This document shows positions 6,120 to 13,802 of a stretch of 18,073 nt of DNA, one piece after another. Every line of letters begins with the position of its first letter. Position 1 is the first letter of the stretch. The notes under the pieces were generated by a model that was not told the origin of the DNA, made no database searches, and worked only from the letters and a program-made list of their open reading frames with translations. The position numbers and the translations under genes were made by a program. Source of the stretch: Bacillota bacterium (GTDB lineage: Bacteria; Bacillota; Clostridia; Lachnospirales; Lachnospiraceae); contig JAFADH010000073.1 of NCBI GenBank assembly GCA_023424995.1, positions 1 to 18,073 of the forward strand. Direction: 5' to 3'.

Positions 6120-7694
6120 ATGAGTGACAATTTTAATGAAGAGAACTACCAATCCGATTATGCGGACCGTTCGTATGATCCCTTTCGAAAGAGGTCGAAG
6201 AGGATCTTTTTTCTGGTCACGCTTGGGGTAATCCTGATCCTTGCCGTTACTTCGGTAACCGCATTCGCCAATCAGCTTTATCTGAAGAATGCCTATGCCA
6301 GGATGACGAAATCCTCTGCCGATTATTATGCATATGTGGAGAAGAACACAAATTCCTTGTTTATGAAAGGAGCCTCAGCCAATACGGATACATATTCTCC
6401 TGATAACCTGTATAAGGAGCCGGTTAAGGTGTCTGCGGACATTACCGTCGATCATGACAATGTTGACGCTCTGCTCAAGTCCAAGCTGGGGGCAGGTTTA
6501 ACCGACTTTGAAGCCATGCTGGGCATAACCCTGGAAAGTATCGGTGTGGATTCCCTCATTGCCCGTAACGGTGACCTGCTGAATGAGAATGTGACCCTGA
6601 CTCTTAATTATACCGAACTGATAACGGCAGAAATGTACATGAATCTGGCTACCGCGGAGAGCTTCCTCCGCCTTCCGCAATTAAGTCCGGCGTTGCTGCA
6701 GATATCCCAAGAGACGGCCGACAGTAAAGAAACCGCTCCTGAGGATAAGATCACTGAGGAACGCACCCTGGATATGCTTGTACGCTACAGTGATATTATA
6801 TATAACAATCTTCAGGAAGTGACCAAAGCAAAAGATACCGAGCTGACCCTTGATACCCTGTCGGGTAAATTCACCACATTGGAGGTCCTAATAACCCCAG
6901 AGACTCAGCATAACATCGCTGCGGCACTGTTAGCCGAGGCAAAAAATGATGATTTTATTCTGGATCTGTTATCAGGTTATGGCATCTCTGAGGAACAGTA
7001 TGTTAGCTTAATTGATGAAGCCGAGGCAGAGCTGCAAAGCTCAAAGGATACCCTGCAGGGCCTTAAGATGAAAGTATATGTTGATTCCTCCGGATTTATC
7101 CGGGGACGCACCCTCACTTCCGATGCTTCCGCAGATGCTTTTGAATATATCATATTGAATGATAAGGGATATTTTGAATATAACGTATCTGTTACCGACA
7201 ATACCGGTGCAAAAGTACTTGATGTAACCGGTAACAATACTCTGGAGAAAGAAGCCAACAGCGGAAAAGCAACCTTAACGGTTCTTAATCCGGCTGATTC
7301 AGAGAATTTTGTTCTTGATTTTACTTATGAGGATCTTCATTCCAGAAAGGAAGGTAACCGCAGTTATCAATACGGCAGCATGAAACTGTCGACCCTTGAT
7401 CCTGTAAACCTGGAAATATTATTGAATAACAATGTAGTTGACGATGTTCAGATCACCAAGCTGGAGCTTAAGCTGGACGCAAAGTCCTTATTAACCTTGA
7501 CTGCCACATCAGAATATATCCAGGATTATACCGTAACGGCTCCGCCTGCGGATGCCGTCGTGTTCGATCTTACTCAGGCCGATGCCTATGCGGCGACCAT
7601 TAATATTGCAGACTATATCAGCTATCTTTCCGAACAGCTTGGCGTGGATCTGGAAGGTCTCATGGGCCTGTTCCTTCCGTCTGCCGTATATTAA
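6120..7694 (+). CDS. Single-pass membrane protein with large extracytoplasmic domain, function unknown
   Basis: A 524-residue protein. About 28 cytoplasmic residues rich in acidic, Asn and Tyr residues end in a basic stretch (RKRSKR), followed by one membrane segment (about 29-50, FFLVTLGVILILAVTSVTAF) and a 470-residue extracytoplasmic part. The outer part has many alternating polar/hydrophobic strands in its second half (about 330-500), where measured pairs such as KMKVYVDSSGFIRGRTL and LKLDAKSLLTLTAT look like beta-meander repeats. The region 160-320 is mainly helical and acidic. There are no cysteines, no lipobox and no sortase signal. The ribosome binding site AAGGAGGT is strong. I do not recognise a characterised family, although similar proteins seem frequent in Lachnospiraceae. 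A role at the cell envelope is inferred only from topology; the gene next to it (7846) has the same topology. Confidence 0.85.
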   Translation: MSDNFNEENYQSDYADRSYDPFRKRSKRIFFLVTLGVILILAVTSVTAFANQLYLKNAYARMTKSSADYYAYVEKNTNSLFMKGASANTDTYSPDNLYKEPVKVSADITVDHDNVDALLKSKLGAGLTDFEAMLGITLESIGVDSLIARNGDLLNENVTLTLNYTELITAEMYMNLATAESFLRLPQLSPALLQISQETADSKETAPEDKITEERTLDMLVRYSDIIYNNLQEVTKAKDTELTLDTLSGKFTTLEVLITPETQHNIAAALLAEAKNDDFILDLLSGYGISEEQYVSLIDEAEAELQSSKDTLQGLKMKVYVDSSGFIRGRTLTSDASADAFEYIILNDKGYFEYNVSVTDNTGAKVLDVTGNNTLEKEANSGKATLTVLNPADSENFVLDFTYEDLHSRKEGNRSYQYGSMKLSTLDPVNLEILLNNNVVDDVQITKLELKLDAKSLLTLTATSEYIQDYTVTAPPADAVVFDLTQADAYAATINIADYISYLSEQLGVDLEGLMGLFLPSAVY

Positions 7695-7845
7695 ATTAAT
7701 AAATATGGTCCTGCGGGAAAGCTAATTTTAAGAGTTATTTTATAATATATTTCTTTTTTTCTATATGGGTTTGTGATACACTAATACAAGTAATCCTCTC
7801 GATTTCATAAGAGAGATTTAATATGATAAAGTGAGGTTTTATTGT

Positions 7846-8550
7846 ATGCCGAAGCAGACAAAGCTGGATGAACATGCCGCCATATATCAACCCCGGCAGA
7901 AGTTGTCCGAGAGAGACAAATTAAAAGATATGTCCTATCAGGATAAGCTTGCTTATCTGTGGGAGTATTATAAGATACATGCCGCCATCGGTATTGCTTC
8001 AGTTGCGCTGATTGTCTATATCATATATGAAATTGTGACCCCGAATGTGGAAACACAGTTTTATGCCGCAATCATCAATACTGCGGTCAGCCAGGAAAAT
8101 CTGCAGGAATACAGTGATGCCTTTGCAGATTATCTGGAGCTGGATCCCGAGACCCAGAGTGTGTTCCTGAATGACCAGTTTTATTTCAGTGATGCCGGTG
8201 AATACGCCTCGAATGTTCAGATGGCATTGGCTACCTTTATCGGAGCTTCCGAGGTGGATGTCATCATAGCTCCGGAATCGGTGCTCCAGGGCTATATAAA
8301 CCAGGATGCCATAGCAAAATTATCGGAGGCGCTTCCGACGGATATCTACAGCGCGCTGACGGATCATTTCTTCATCTCCGATACCGGTGAGAATCCTGAT
8401 AAGTATGCGTACGGTATCTATCTGACGGATTCGAATCTCTTCAAGGACCTGACCTATAACGGGGAGCCTTATGCACTGGGAATCCTGGTGAACTCTCCCC
8501 ATCGTGAGAATACCGTGGATTTTATCCGGTACCTTTTTAAGAATAATTAG
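7846..8550 (+). CDS. Single-pass membrane protein, unknown function
   Basis: A 234-residue protein: about 50 polar cytoplasmic residues with QDKLAYLWEYYKIH just before the membrane, one transmembrane helix (about 52-70, GIASVALIVYIIYEIV) and a 165-residue outer domain. The arrangement 'DKLxYLWxYYKxH' plus helix plus outer domain is common in clostridial uncharacterised proteins. The outer domain contains VDVIIAPESVLQGYI and GILVNSPHRENTVDFIRYLF, which recall the lobes of sugar-binding proteins, but the match is too weak to name. I start at the ATG at 7846 because AAAGTGAGG lies 9 bases before it. The in-frame GTG at 7831 is part of that site. It follows the 524-residue gene by 151 bases; a weak extended -10 (TGATACACT, 7775-7782) may give it separate transcription. 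Confidence 0.85.
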   Translation: MPKQTKLDEHAAIYQPRQKLSERDKLKDMSYQDKLAYLWEYYKIHAAIGIASVALIVYIIYEIVTPNVETQFYAAIINTAVSQENLQEYSDAFADYLELDPETQSVFLNDQFYFSDAGEYASNVQMALATFIGASEVDVIIAPESVLQGYINQDAIAKLSEALPTDIYSALTDHFFISDTGENPDKYAYGIYLTDSNLFKDLTYNGEPYALGILVNSPHRENTVDFIRYLFKNN

Positions 8551-8575
8551 AATGATATATATCATAAATCAAGCC

Positions 8576-8618
8576 ATAAAGAAAAGAGGGTGTTCTTGCA
8601 ACACCCTCTTTTCTTTAT
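8576..8618. terminator. Strong bidirectional Rho-independent terminator
   Basis: A perfect 19-bp stem, left arm 8576-8594 and right arm 8600-8618, with a CTTGC loop. The outer part of the stem is A-rich on one side and T-rich on the other, so it serves both strands. It closes the rightward gene ending at 8550 and asd ending at 8640. Confidence 0.92.
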
Positions 8619-8639
8619 AAACCATAACCAAAGGAGGCT

Positions 8640-9722
8640 CTATTTTGCCGTGATATAGCCCTGCACCTTTAATAACTCGGCGGTCAGGACTGCTCCCCCT
8701 GCTGCGCCGCGCAGGGTATTGTGTGACAGACCCACGAATTTATAATCAAATACTGTATCCTCACGCAATCTGCCGAAGCACACGCCCATACCGTTCTCAT
8801 AATCACGGTCCAGCTTTGCCTGAGGACGGTTATCCTCTTCAAAATATTTTATAAACTGCTTCGGTGCACTGGGTAAATCCAGCTCCTGCGGAAGTCCCTT
8901 AAATTCTGCCCAGGCCTTAAGGATCTCTTCCCTGGAGGGCTTCTTCTCAAAGCTGACGAACACTGCTGCCGTATGACCGTCGGTAACGGGAACACGGATG
9001 CACTGGGTTGTAATTACCGGACTTTCCGCCTTCACAATCCTTCCGCCCACGACCTTGCCCCAGAGGCGAAGGGGTTCCTGTTCGCTCTTCTCCTCTTCTC
9101 CGCCGATATAAGGAATTACATTATCTAGCATCTCCGGCCAGTCAGTAAAATTCTTACCGGCGCCCGAGATCGCCTGATAGGTCGCAGCCACCACCGTCTT
9201 AAGGCCAAATTGCCTTAAGGCATGAAGTGCCGGCGCATAGCTTTGGATGGAGCAATTAGGCTTAACAGCGATAAAGCCCGCTTTTGTTCCCAGGCGCTTC
9301 CTCTGGTCTATAATCACTTCAAAATGCTCAGGGTTCAGCTCCGGTACCACCATGGGTACATCAGGGGTCCATCGGTGGGCGCTGTTATTGGATACCACCG
9401 GCGTCTCTGTCCTGGCATATGCTTCTTCTATGGCTTTGATCTCATCCTTGGTCATATCGACCGCACTGAATACGAAATCAACACTGCTGCTTACTTTCTC
9501 TACTTCATTCACATTCATAACAGTAAGCTTTTTTACACTCTCCGGTATGGGCACCGCCATCTTCCAACGCTCACCGACTGCCTCCCCGTATGACTTTCCT
9601 GCGCTTCTCGGACTGGCTGCCACAGTTACCACCTCAAACCACGGATGATTCTCCAGTAAGGAAATGAAGCGCTGTCCAACCATTCCTGTTGCCCCCAGGA
9701 TACCTACTTTTAACTTTCCCAT
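8640..9722 (-). CDS. asd: Aspartate-semialdehyde dehydrogenase
   Basis: A 360-residue cytoplasmic enzyme that reduces aspartyl phosphate to aspartate semialdehyde with NADPH, the branch point to lysine/diaminopimelate, threonine and methionine. Visible features are the Rossmann motif GILGATGMVGQ (8-17), the catalytic cysteine in KPNCSIQS (C157), the phosphate/substrate segment AISGAGKN, the conserved histidine in PVTDGH (H250) and a C-terminal SHNTLRGAAGG. The PNCSIQ form and the length belong to the branch shared by many clostridia, archaea and fungi rather than the shorter Escherichia coli branch. I start at the ATG at 9722 because GGGAGGA lies 6 bases upstream. An in-frame start at 9758 would put the ribosome binding site inside the gene and add a 12-residue extension before the Rossmann strand. 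Confidence 0.96.
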   Translation of the reverse strand: MGKLKVGILGATGMVGQRFISLLENHPWFEVVTVAASPRSAGKSYGEAVGERWKMAVPIPESVKKLTVMNVNEVEKVSSSVDFVFSAVDMTKDEIKAIEEAYARTETPVVSNNSAHRWTPDVPMVVPELNPEHFEVIIDQRKRLGTKAGFIAVKPNCSIQSYAPALHALRQFGLKTVVAATYQAISGAGKNFTDWPEMLDNVIPYIGGEEEKSEQEPLRLWGKVVGGRIVKAESPVITTQCIRVPVTDGHTAAVFVSFEKKPSREEILKAWAEFKGLPQELDLPSAPKQFIKYFEEDNRPQAKLDRDYENGMGVCFGRLREDTVFDYKFVGLSHNTLRGAAGGAVLTAELLKVQGYITAK

Positions 9723-9775
9723 CTCTAATCCTCCCAATTGTTCTCGTACGGCGAACATTTGTCTTTCATGTAAGT

Positions 9776-9804
9776 ATACTATACTCGAAATCCAAAAAAA
9801 TCAA
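9776..9804 (-). promoter_or_regulatory. Tentative asd promoter
   Basis: Minus-strand TTGATT (9799-9804) and TAGTAT (9776-9781) are 17 bases apart, within an overlapping TATAGTATACT cluster that offers alternative -10 boxes. The 194-base gap between dusB and asd makes a separate promoter likely. The exact boxes are uncertain. Confidence 0.35.
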
Positions 9805-9888
9805 TAACTATTTCTAAAAACCTAAAAGTTTGTTCACATGTTATATATTATATTTATTTTTTTATATATGTTAAGCAAATATCACCAT

Positions 9889-9918
9889 ATGAGCATTGTT
9901 TCAATAATAATGAGCATT
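9889..9918. repeat. Short direct repeat at the end of dusB
   Basis: ATGAGCATT occurs at 9889-9897 and 9910-9918, the second copy overlapping the dusB stop codon and forming a small ATAATG/CATTAT palindrome. No role is evident. It is not a convincing terminator because the stem is only six A/T-rich pairs. Confidence 0.3.
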
Positions 9919-10918
9919 ATCTGCAGAATCCGGATTTTCTTTCCTGTTCCTCCGTATGCTTTTGATAATCCTCCAGCATGACGCACAGGTCCTCCATTGT
10001 CTCTATCTCATTTACCCTGCTTCGAAGCTTTGCAGAGCCGGGAAATCCGGCGGTATACCAGGCCACATGCTTCCGCATCTCACGAATTCCGGTGTATTCT
10101 CCCTTATACTCAGCGGACAGGGCGGCATGACGGAGGATCATGTCTTTCACTTCCGTAAAATCCGGTTTGGGCAGCAGGATGCCCTTCTCCAGATACTCCT
10201 TGATCTGCCGGAATAACCAGGGATTGCCCCTGGTTCCCCTGGCCAGCATAATGGCGTCACACCCGGTCTGCTTCAGCATCCTTTTTGCATCCTCCGGAGT
10301 GAATACATCCCCGCTTCCGATCACCGGTACGGACACAGCTTCTTTCACCGCCCGGATGATCTCCCAGTCCGCTGTTCCGCTGTAGTACTGCTCTCTGGTC
10401 CTGGCATGGACCGCTACAGCCGCCGCGCCGTTCGCTTCTGCGATCTTAGCTGCCTCCACGGCATTGCTGCCGCCCTCCTGAAAACCCTTGCGGATCTTAA
10501 CCGTAACCGGCTTGCGGATGGCGCCGGACACCATTCTTACAATTTCACCGATCAGCTTCGGATCCTTCATAAGAGCGGAGCCTTCCCCGTTATTCACCAC
10601 CTTGGGCACGGGACATCCCATATTGATGTCCAGAATATCAAAATTGCGGTGCTCCAGACGCCTGGCAGTCTCGCTCAAAATCACAGGGTCCGCACCGAAC
10701 AGCTGCAAGGCCGCAGGCCGCTCCTCTTCATGAATTAAAAGCAGACTCTCCGTATTCTTATTATTATATTGGACTCCTTTGGCGCTGACCATCTCCGTAT
10801 ATACCAGATCAGCGCCCTTTTCCTTACATAACAAACGAAATGGCAGGTCGGTTACTCCTGCCATCGGCCCTAAGAGCAAATTGCCCTCCAAACTTACGTT
10901 ACCTATTGTCAAACCCAT
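9917..10918 (-). CDS. dusB: tRNA-dihydrouridine synthase
   Basis: A 333-residue FMN-dependent cytoplasmic enzyme that reduces specific uridines in tRNA to dihydrouridine. The N-terminal TIM barrel shows the FMN-binding GPMAGVTDLPFR (17-28), the catalytic cysteine in INMGCPVPKV (C102), the VKIRKG strand, AVHARTREQ, VIGSGDVFTPEDA and the phosphate-binding MLARGTRGNPW. A helical tRNA-binding C-terminal domain includes REMRKHVAWYTAGFPG. The pattern and length fit the bacterial DusB group common in Firmicutes. The ribosome binding site is TGGAG, 7 to 8 bases before the ATG. It lies 59 bases downstream of coaX and is probably co-transcribed with it, an arrangement without obvious metabolic logic. 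Confidence 0.95.
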   Translation of the reverse strand: MGLTIGNVSLEGNLLLGPMAGVTDLPFRLLCKEKGADLVYTEMVSAKGVQYNNKNTESLLLIHEEERPAALQLFGADPVILSETARRLEHRNFDILDINMGCPVPKVVNNGEGSALMKDPKLIGEIVRMVSGAIRKPVTVKIRKGFQEGGSNAVEAAKIAEANGAAAVAVHARTREQYYSGTADWEIIRAVKEAVSVPVIGSGDVFTPEDAKRMLKQTGCDAIMLARGTRGNPWLFRQIKEYLEKGILLPKPDFTEVKDMILRHAALSAEYKGEYTGIREMRKHVAWYTAGFPGSAKLRSRVNEIETMEDLCVMLEDYQKHTEEQERKSGFCR

Positions 10919-10977
10919 TCTATAAACTCCACTGTATCCGATGCATCGTACCGCTGATAGTCAGTATATACACCGGA

Positions 10978-11748
10978 TTACTTTTTATTCTTATCATTAA
11001 TGATCTTAAGGCCTTTTAAGGTAAGATTCGGATCATATACCTCAATTACATCGGTATTATCGGATATAATCTTGCCGAGCCCGCCGGTAGCTATAATCCT
11101 GCACTTATCTATGCCTGCTTCCTTCAGCATGCGTTTTACAATATACTCCGTCTGACCGATACAGCCGTATACAAGGCCCGCCTGCATGCTGGTAACAGTA
11201 TCTCTGGCCAGGATGGTATCCGGCAGGATAATCTCCACCTCAGGAAGCTTAGCAGTATCATTCCAGAGGGCATTCGCTGCCATTCTAAGTCCCGGACTGG
11301 TAACTGCCGCAATAAACGATCCGTCCTCGGTAATTAAATCATACGTAATCGCCGTACCAAAATCAATAACCAGTACAGGCCCGCCGTAGATCTCATACGC
11401 CGCTACCGCATCTACTACACGGTCCGCGCCGATCTCCTTGGGATTCGCCGTAGCCACTTTAATTCCGGTTTTCGTCCCGATCCCGACAATAAGAGGAATA
11501 ATTCCCAGATACTTTATTATTCCGGAATTCAGGGAATACATGATATTGGGTACTACAGAAGCGATGGCTACTGAAGTGATCTCCTTCACATCGATATTCT
11601 TCGCCTTAATCAATTCCCATAATACCAGACCATATTCATCTGAAGTTCTCGCTGTCTTAGTGGTAAGGCGGAAGGTTGCCTTCAGATCATTCTCATCAAA
11701 TACGCCAAGCGTAATATTCGTATTGCCTACATCTACAACCAGTAGCAT
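10978..11748 (-). CDS. coaX: Type III pantothenate kinase
   Basis: A 256-residue cytoplasmic kinase for the first step of coenzyme A synthesis (pantothenate to 4'-phosphopantothenate); it belongs to the ASKHA fold and is not feedback-inhibited by CoA. Motifs: the phosphate loop DVGNTN (6-11), GADR (107-110) with the catalytic aspartate, DFGTAITYD (129-137) and a second ATP segment ATGGLG (220-225). I place the start at the ATG at 11748, giving the usual MLLVVDVGNTN beginning, with AAAGGTGTGG upstream. The in-frame GTG at 11769 adds seven residues not typical of the family. Length agrees with characterised enzymes. A 7-bp hairpin lies just upstream (11769-11787). Confidence 0.95.
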   Translation of the reverse strand: MLLVVDVGNTNITLGVFDENDLKATFRLTTKTARTSDEYGLVLWELIKAKNIDVKEITSVAIASVVPNIMYSLNSGIIKYLGIIPLIVGIGTKTGIKVATANPKEIGADRVVDAVAAYEIYGGPVLVIDFGTAITYDLITEDGSFIAAVTSPGLRMAANALWNDTAKLPEVEIILPDTILARDTVTSMQAGLVYGCIGQTEYIVKRMLKEAGIDKCRIIATGGLGKIISDNTDVIEVYDPNLTLKGLKIINDKNKK

Positions 11749-11768
11749 TATGTCCACACCTTTCGTCA

Positions 11769-11787
11769 CCTGCAGGGAAGCTGCAGG
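11769..11787 (-). other. Small hairpin in the coaX leader
   Basis: CCTGCAG (11769-11775) and CTGCAGG (11781-11787) form a perfect 7-bp stem with a five-base loop, ending about 20 bases before the coaX start codon. No T-run follows in the transcribed direction, so it is not a standard terminator. It could mark an RNA processing site or modulate translation. Both ideas are speculative. Confidence 0.4.
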
Positions 11788-11831
11788 CTTTCCTCTATTC
11801 TTATGAAGGATTACGGATATGTATTCCTTCC

Positions 11832-12194
11832 TTACTCCTGTTCCTCCTCCGCACCCAATAGCTCAGAAGCATCCTCTCCCAGGAAAAATACCCGGTAATA
11901 CAGTTCCAGAGCTTCCAGAAGCTCCGCCTTCTCCCTCTGAAACTGTTTGATCTTTAATTCACTTCCGATTTCATCGTAATAGTAATCCGTCTCTTTTGAG
12001 TCCACCTTAAAAATAAGGCTCCCATCTTCTTCAAATTCCAGAGACAGTATCCCCCCGATATCCTCCGTGTATAATACACACATTATTTTTAATTCCTGCT
12101 TTATCTGCTCCGGCAGCATCTGAAAATCTTCGTTCAGCCAGAACTTCTTCTCATAGGCACTGCTTGCGCACAGCACTATATTGTCCTGATACAT
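11832..12194 (-). CDS. Small acidic protein, possibly DUF6145-like, function unknown
   Basis: A 120-residue soluble protein beginning MYQDNIVLCASSAYEKKFW, with a strongly acidic C-terminus. Predicted alpha/beta content includes a central sheet with VLYTEDIGGILSLEFEEDGSLIFKV (about 40-64) and a long C-terminal helix (about 80-107). AAGGAGG stands 7 bases before the ATG. It resembles a small uncharacterised family of Lachnospiraceae that I tentatively recall as DUF6145. The name is from memory and not checked. It lies between a small membrane protein gene and coaX, probably in the argF-dusB transcription unit. Confidence 0.8.
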   Translation of the reverse strand: MYQDNIVLCASSAYEKKFWLNEDFQMLPEQIKQELKIMCVLYTEDIGGILSLEFEEDGSLIFKVDSKETDYYYDEIGSELKIKQFQREKAELLEALELYYRVFFLGEDASELLGAEEEQE

Positions 12195-12230
12195 CTTAAG
12201 CCTCCTTGCTTTTAACCCGGTATAATTACT

Positions 12231-12506
12231 TTATAGAAATTGAATGATAACAAATCCGAGAATAATTAAGATGAATCCCGTCATAACCATGGATGCACCC
12301 GTTGATCTATTAGCCCCCGTCATCATACGGAGCCCATTCACCATATTCATCATACCGCCTGCAATACTGGCTGTTAAGATAGCATACCGGTTATATGGAT
12401 TAAGAAATATGAAAAGCAAAGAAACGATCAGAACAGCTCCGATGATCCCGTTAATCATATTCGCTTTTAATGAAATCTTCTCCAATAGTTTTTTATTTCT
12501 CTCCAT
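12231..12506 (-). CDS. Small membrane protein with three predicted helices, function unknown
   Basis: A 91-residue hydrophobic protein. A basic N-terminus MERNKKLLEK is followed by membrane segments at about 19-34, 41-59 and 71-90, separated by a short loop NPYNRY and by a glycine/methionine-rich stretch GGMMNMVNGLRMMTGANRSTG. I do not recognise a characterised family. It lies 35 bases after argF and 36 bases before the 120-residue gene, with an AAAGGA ribosome binding site. Coding frame and spacing support a real gene. A metal or small-molecule role would be a guess. Confidence 0.75.
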   Translation of the reverse strand: MERNKKLLEKISLKANMINGIIGAVLIVSLLFIFLNPYNRYAILTASIAGGMMNMVNGLRMMTGANRSTGASMVMTGFILIILGFVIIQFL

Positions 12507-12541
12507 ATAAATTTTATCCTTTATTATGAGCTGCCGTTCAT

Positions 12542-13480
12542 TTATTCATTCCCCAGAGTAGCTACCATAACCGCTTTTATAGTATGCATACGGTTCTCCG
12601 CTTCATCAAAGATGATATCAGCGAAGCGTTCGAATACCTCTTCCGTTATCTCATTCCCCTTAACGGCAGGCAGACAGTGCAATAATATGGTACCGGTCTT
12701 TCCGGTTTTCTGCAGCAGGCCGACATTCACCTGATAAGGCCTTAAGATCGCGATACGCTCTGCTGCCAGCGCTTCCTCGCCCATGGAACACCATACGTCG
12801 GTGTAGATGGCATCCGCCCCCTCTACGGCAGCAAGCTGGTCGGTAACCGTAATACTGCTGCCGGAAAGCCCGGCATATTCCTCACACAGGGTAACCAGCT
12901 CCTGCTCCGGCCATAAGTTCTTCGGTGAAAGTATGATAAAATCAATACCCACCTTGGCAGAACCGATCATCAGACTGTTGGCCATATTGTTGCGCCCGTC
13001 TCCGGCATAGACGAGCTTTAACCCCTTTAGCTTACCAAACTGCTCCTTCAAAGTCAAGAAGTCGGCAAGAATTTGCGTCGGATGGTCCAGGTCCGTGAGT
13101 CCGTTCCATACCGGAACTCCACTGTACTTCGCCAATTTCTCAACAGTCTCCTGCTGAAAACCCCGGAATTCAATTCCGTCGAACATCCTGCCAAGAACCC
13201 TGGCCGTATCCTCCACACTTTCCTTATGCCCTAATTGTATATCATTCTTGCCTAAGTACTCCGGATGCCCGCCCTCATCCACACAGCCCACCGTAAATGC
13301 ACAGCGGGTTCTCGTAGAAGGCTTCTCAAAAATCAATGCAATATTCTTGCCCTTCAGACTGCTGCCTGTTATCCCCTGCTTCTTCTTCGCCTTTAAATCC
13401 GCAGAAAGCTCCAATAGATATTCGATCTCTTCCTTCGTATAATCCTTTAATGTCAAGAAACTACGGCCTTTTAAATTCAT
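12542..13480 (-). CDS. argF: Ornithine carbamoyltransferase
   Basis: A 312-residue cytoplasmic enzyme that makes citrulline from ornithine and carbamoyl phosphate in arginine synthesis; the reverse reaction serves arginine catabolism. It shows the carbamoyl-phosphate site FEKPSTRTR (51-59), the HPTQ motif (133-136), the ornithine-binding D..CSMG segment (228-234) in place of the common D..VSMG, and HCLPA (268-272). These fit ornithine rather than aspartate carbamoyltransferase. The start is set at the ATG at 13480, where GGAGG lies four to five bases upstream. A start at 13498 would put that site inside the gene. No other arginine genes are adjacent, so anabolic (argF) versus catabolic (arcB) use cannot be settled; the lack of arcA/arcC favours anabolic. 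Confidence 0.93.
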   Translation of the reverse strand: MNLKGRSFLTLKDYTKEEIEYLLELSADLKAKKKQGITGSSLKGKNIALIFEKPSTRTRCAFTVGCVDEGGHPEYLGKNDIQLGHKESVEDTARVLGRMFDGIEFRGFQQETVEKLAKYSGVPVWNGLTDLDHPTQILADFLTLKEQFGKLKGLKLVYAGDGRNNMANSLMIGSAKVGIDFIILSPKNLWPEQELVTLCEEYAGLSGSSITVTDQLAAVEGADAIYTDVWCSMGEEALAAERIAILRPYQVNVGLLQKTGKTGTILLHCLPAVKGNEITEEVFERFADIIFDEAENRMHTIKAVMVATLGNE

Positions 13481-13533
13481 AAATCCTCCATTCTGCATTT
13501 ATTTATATTTATGCTTATTAATTGTTTATTTAT

Positions 13534-13562
13534 ACATTATTCTAATTTTAGTGAAATGTCAA
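13534..13562 (-). promoter_or_regulatory. Promoter candidate for argF and following genes
   Basis: A perfect minus-strand TTGACA (13557-13562) is followed after 17 bases by TAATGT (13534-13539), with further AT-rich alternatives (TATAAA) slightly downstream. The -35 box is strong and the -10 box is mediocre. It gives a leader of about 55 bases before the argF ATG. Confidence 0.5.
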
Positions 13563-13601
13563 GTAAATCATACCGTCTCACCCGGAAGCTATAAAGAATG
13601 G

Positions 13602-13713
13602 GCGGCAGAGGCTGTCCTGAAAACATATCTGCCGCAAAACAGCCTTGCTGTAAAGCAAGGTACAAAAATGAGCTTTAAATAGTATTATAAAACCCTATCA
13701 AAGCTCATTTTTT
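13602..13713. repeat. Structured intergenic block of three hairpins; terminator of the permease operon or mobile-element remnant
   Basis: The gene-free stretch 13481-13802 carries, besides the argF promoter, three inverted repeats in a row. The first is GCGGCAGA (13602-13609) with TCTGCCGC (13628-13635). Overlapping it is an alternative pair, GGCTGT (13610-13615) with ACAGCC (13639-13644). The second is CCTTGCT (13643-13649) with AGCAAGG (13654-13660). The third is a perfect 13-bp pair ending in a T-run, 13664-13676 with 13700-13712. The last can terminate the permease operon on the minus strand. The AGAGGCTGTCCTG motif resembles terminal repeats of some insertion sequences, so a decayed element is possible. 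Confidence 0.55.
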
Positions 13714-13802
13714 ATGATATTAATGCTATTTTTATGTATATTACTATCAAATCTTTATTTTGCAATGTCCCCCTGCTATGTCATTATCCTTGGATCCTCG
13801 GA

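Noticed and set aside
8627..8660. AAAGGAGG on the plus strand after the terminator
   Set aside because: It looks like a ribosome binding site, but no start codon with an open frame follows; it lies at the asd stop codon.
13483..13510. Possible arginine-repressor (ARG box) site in the argF leader
   Set aside because: AT-rich sequence with AATAAATGCA matches only about 11 of 18 positions of the Bacillus consensus and shows no clear symmetry; not better than chance in this base composition.
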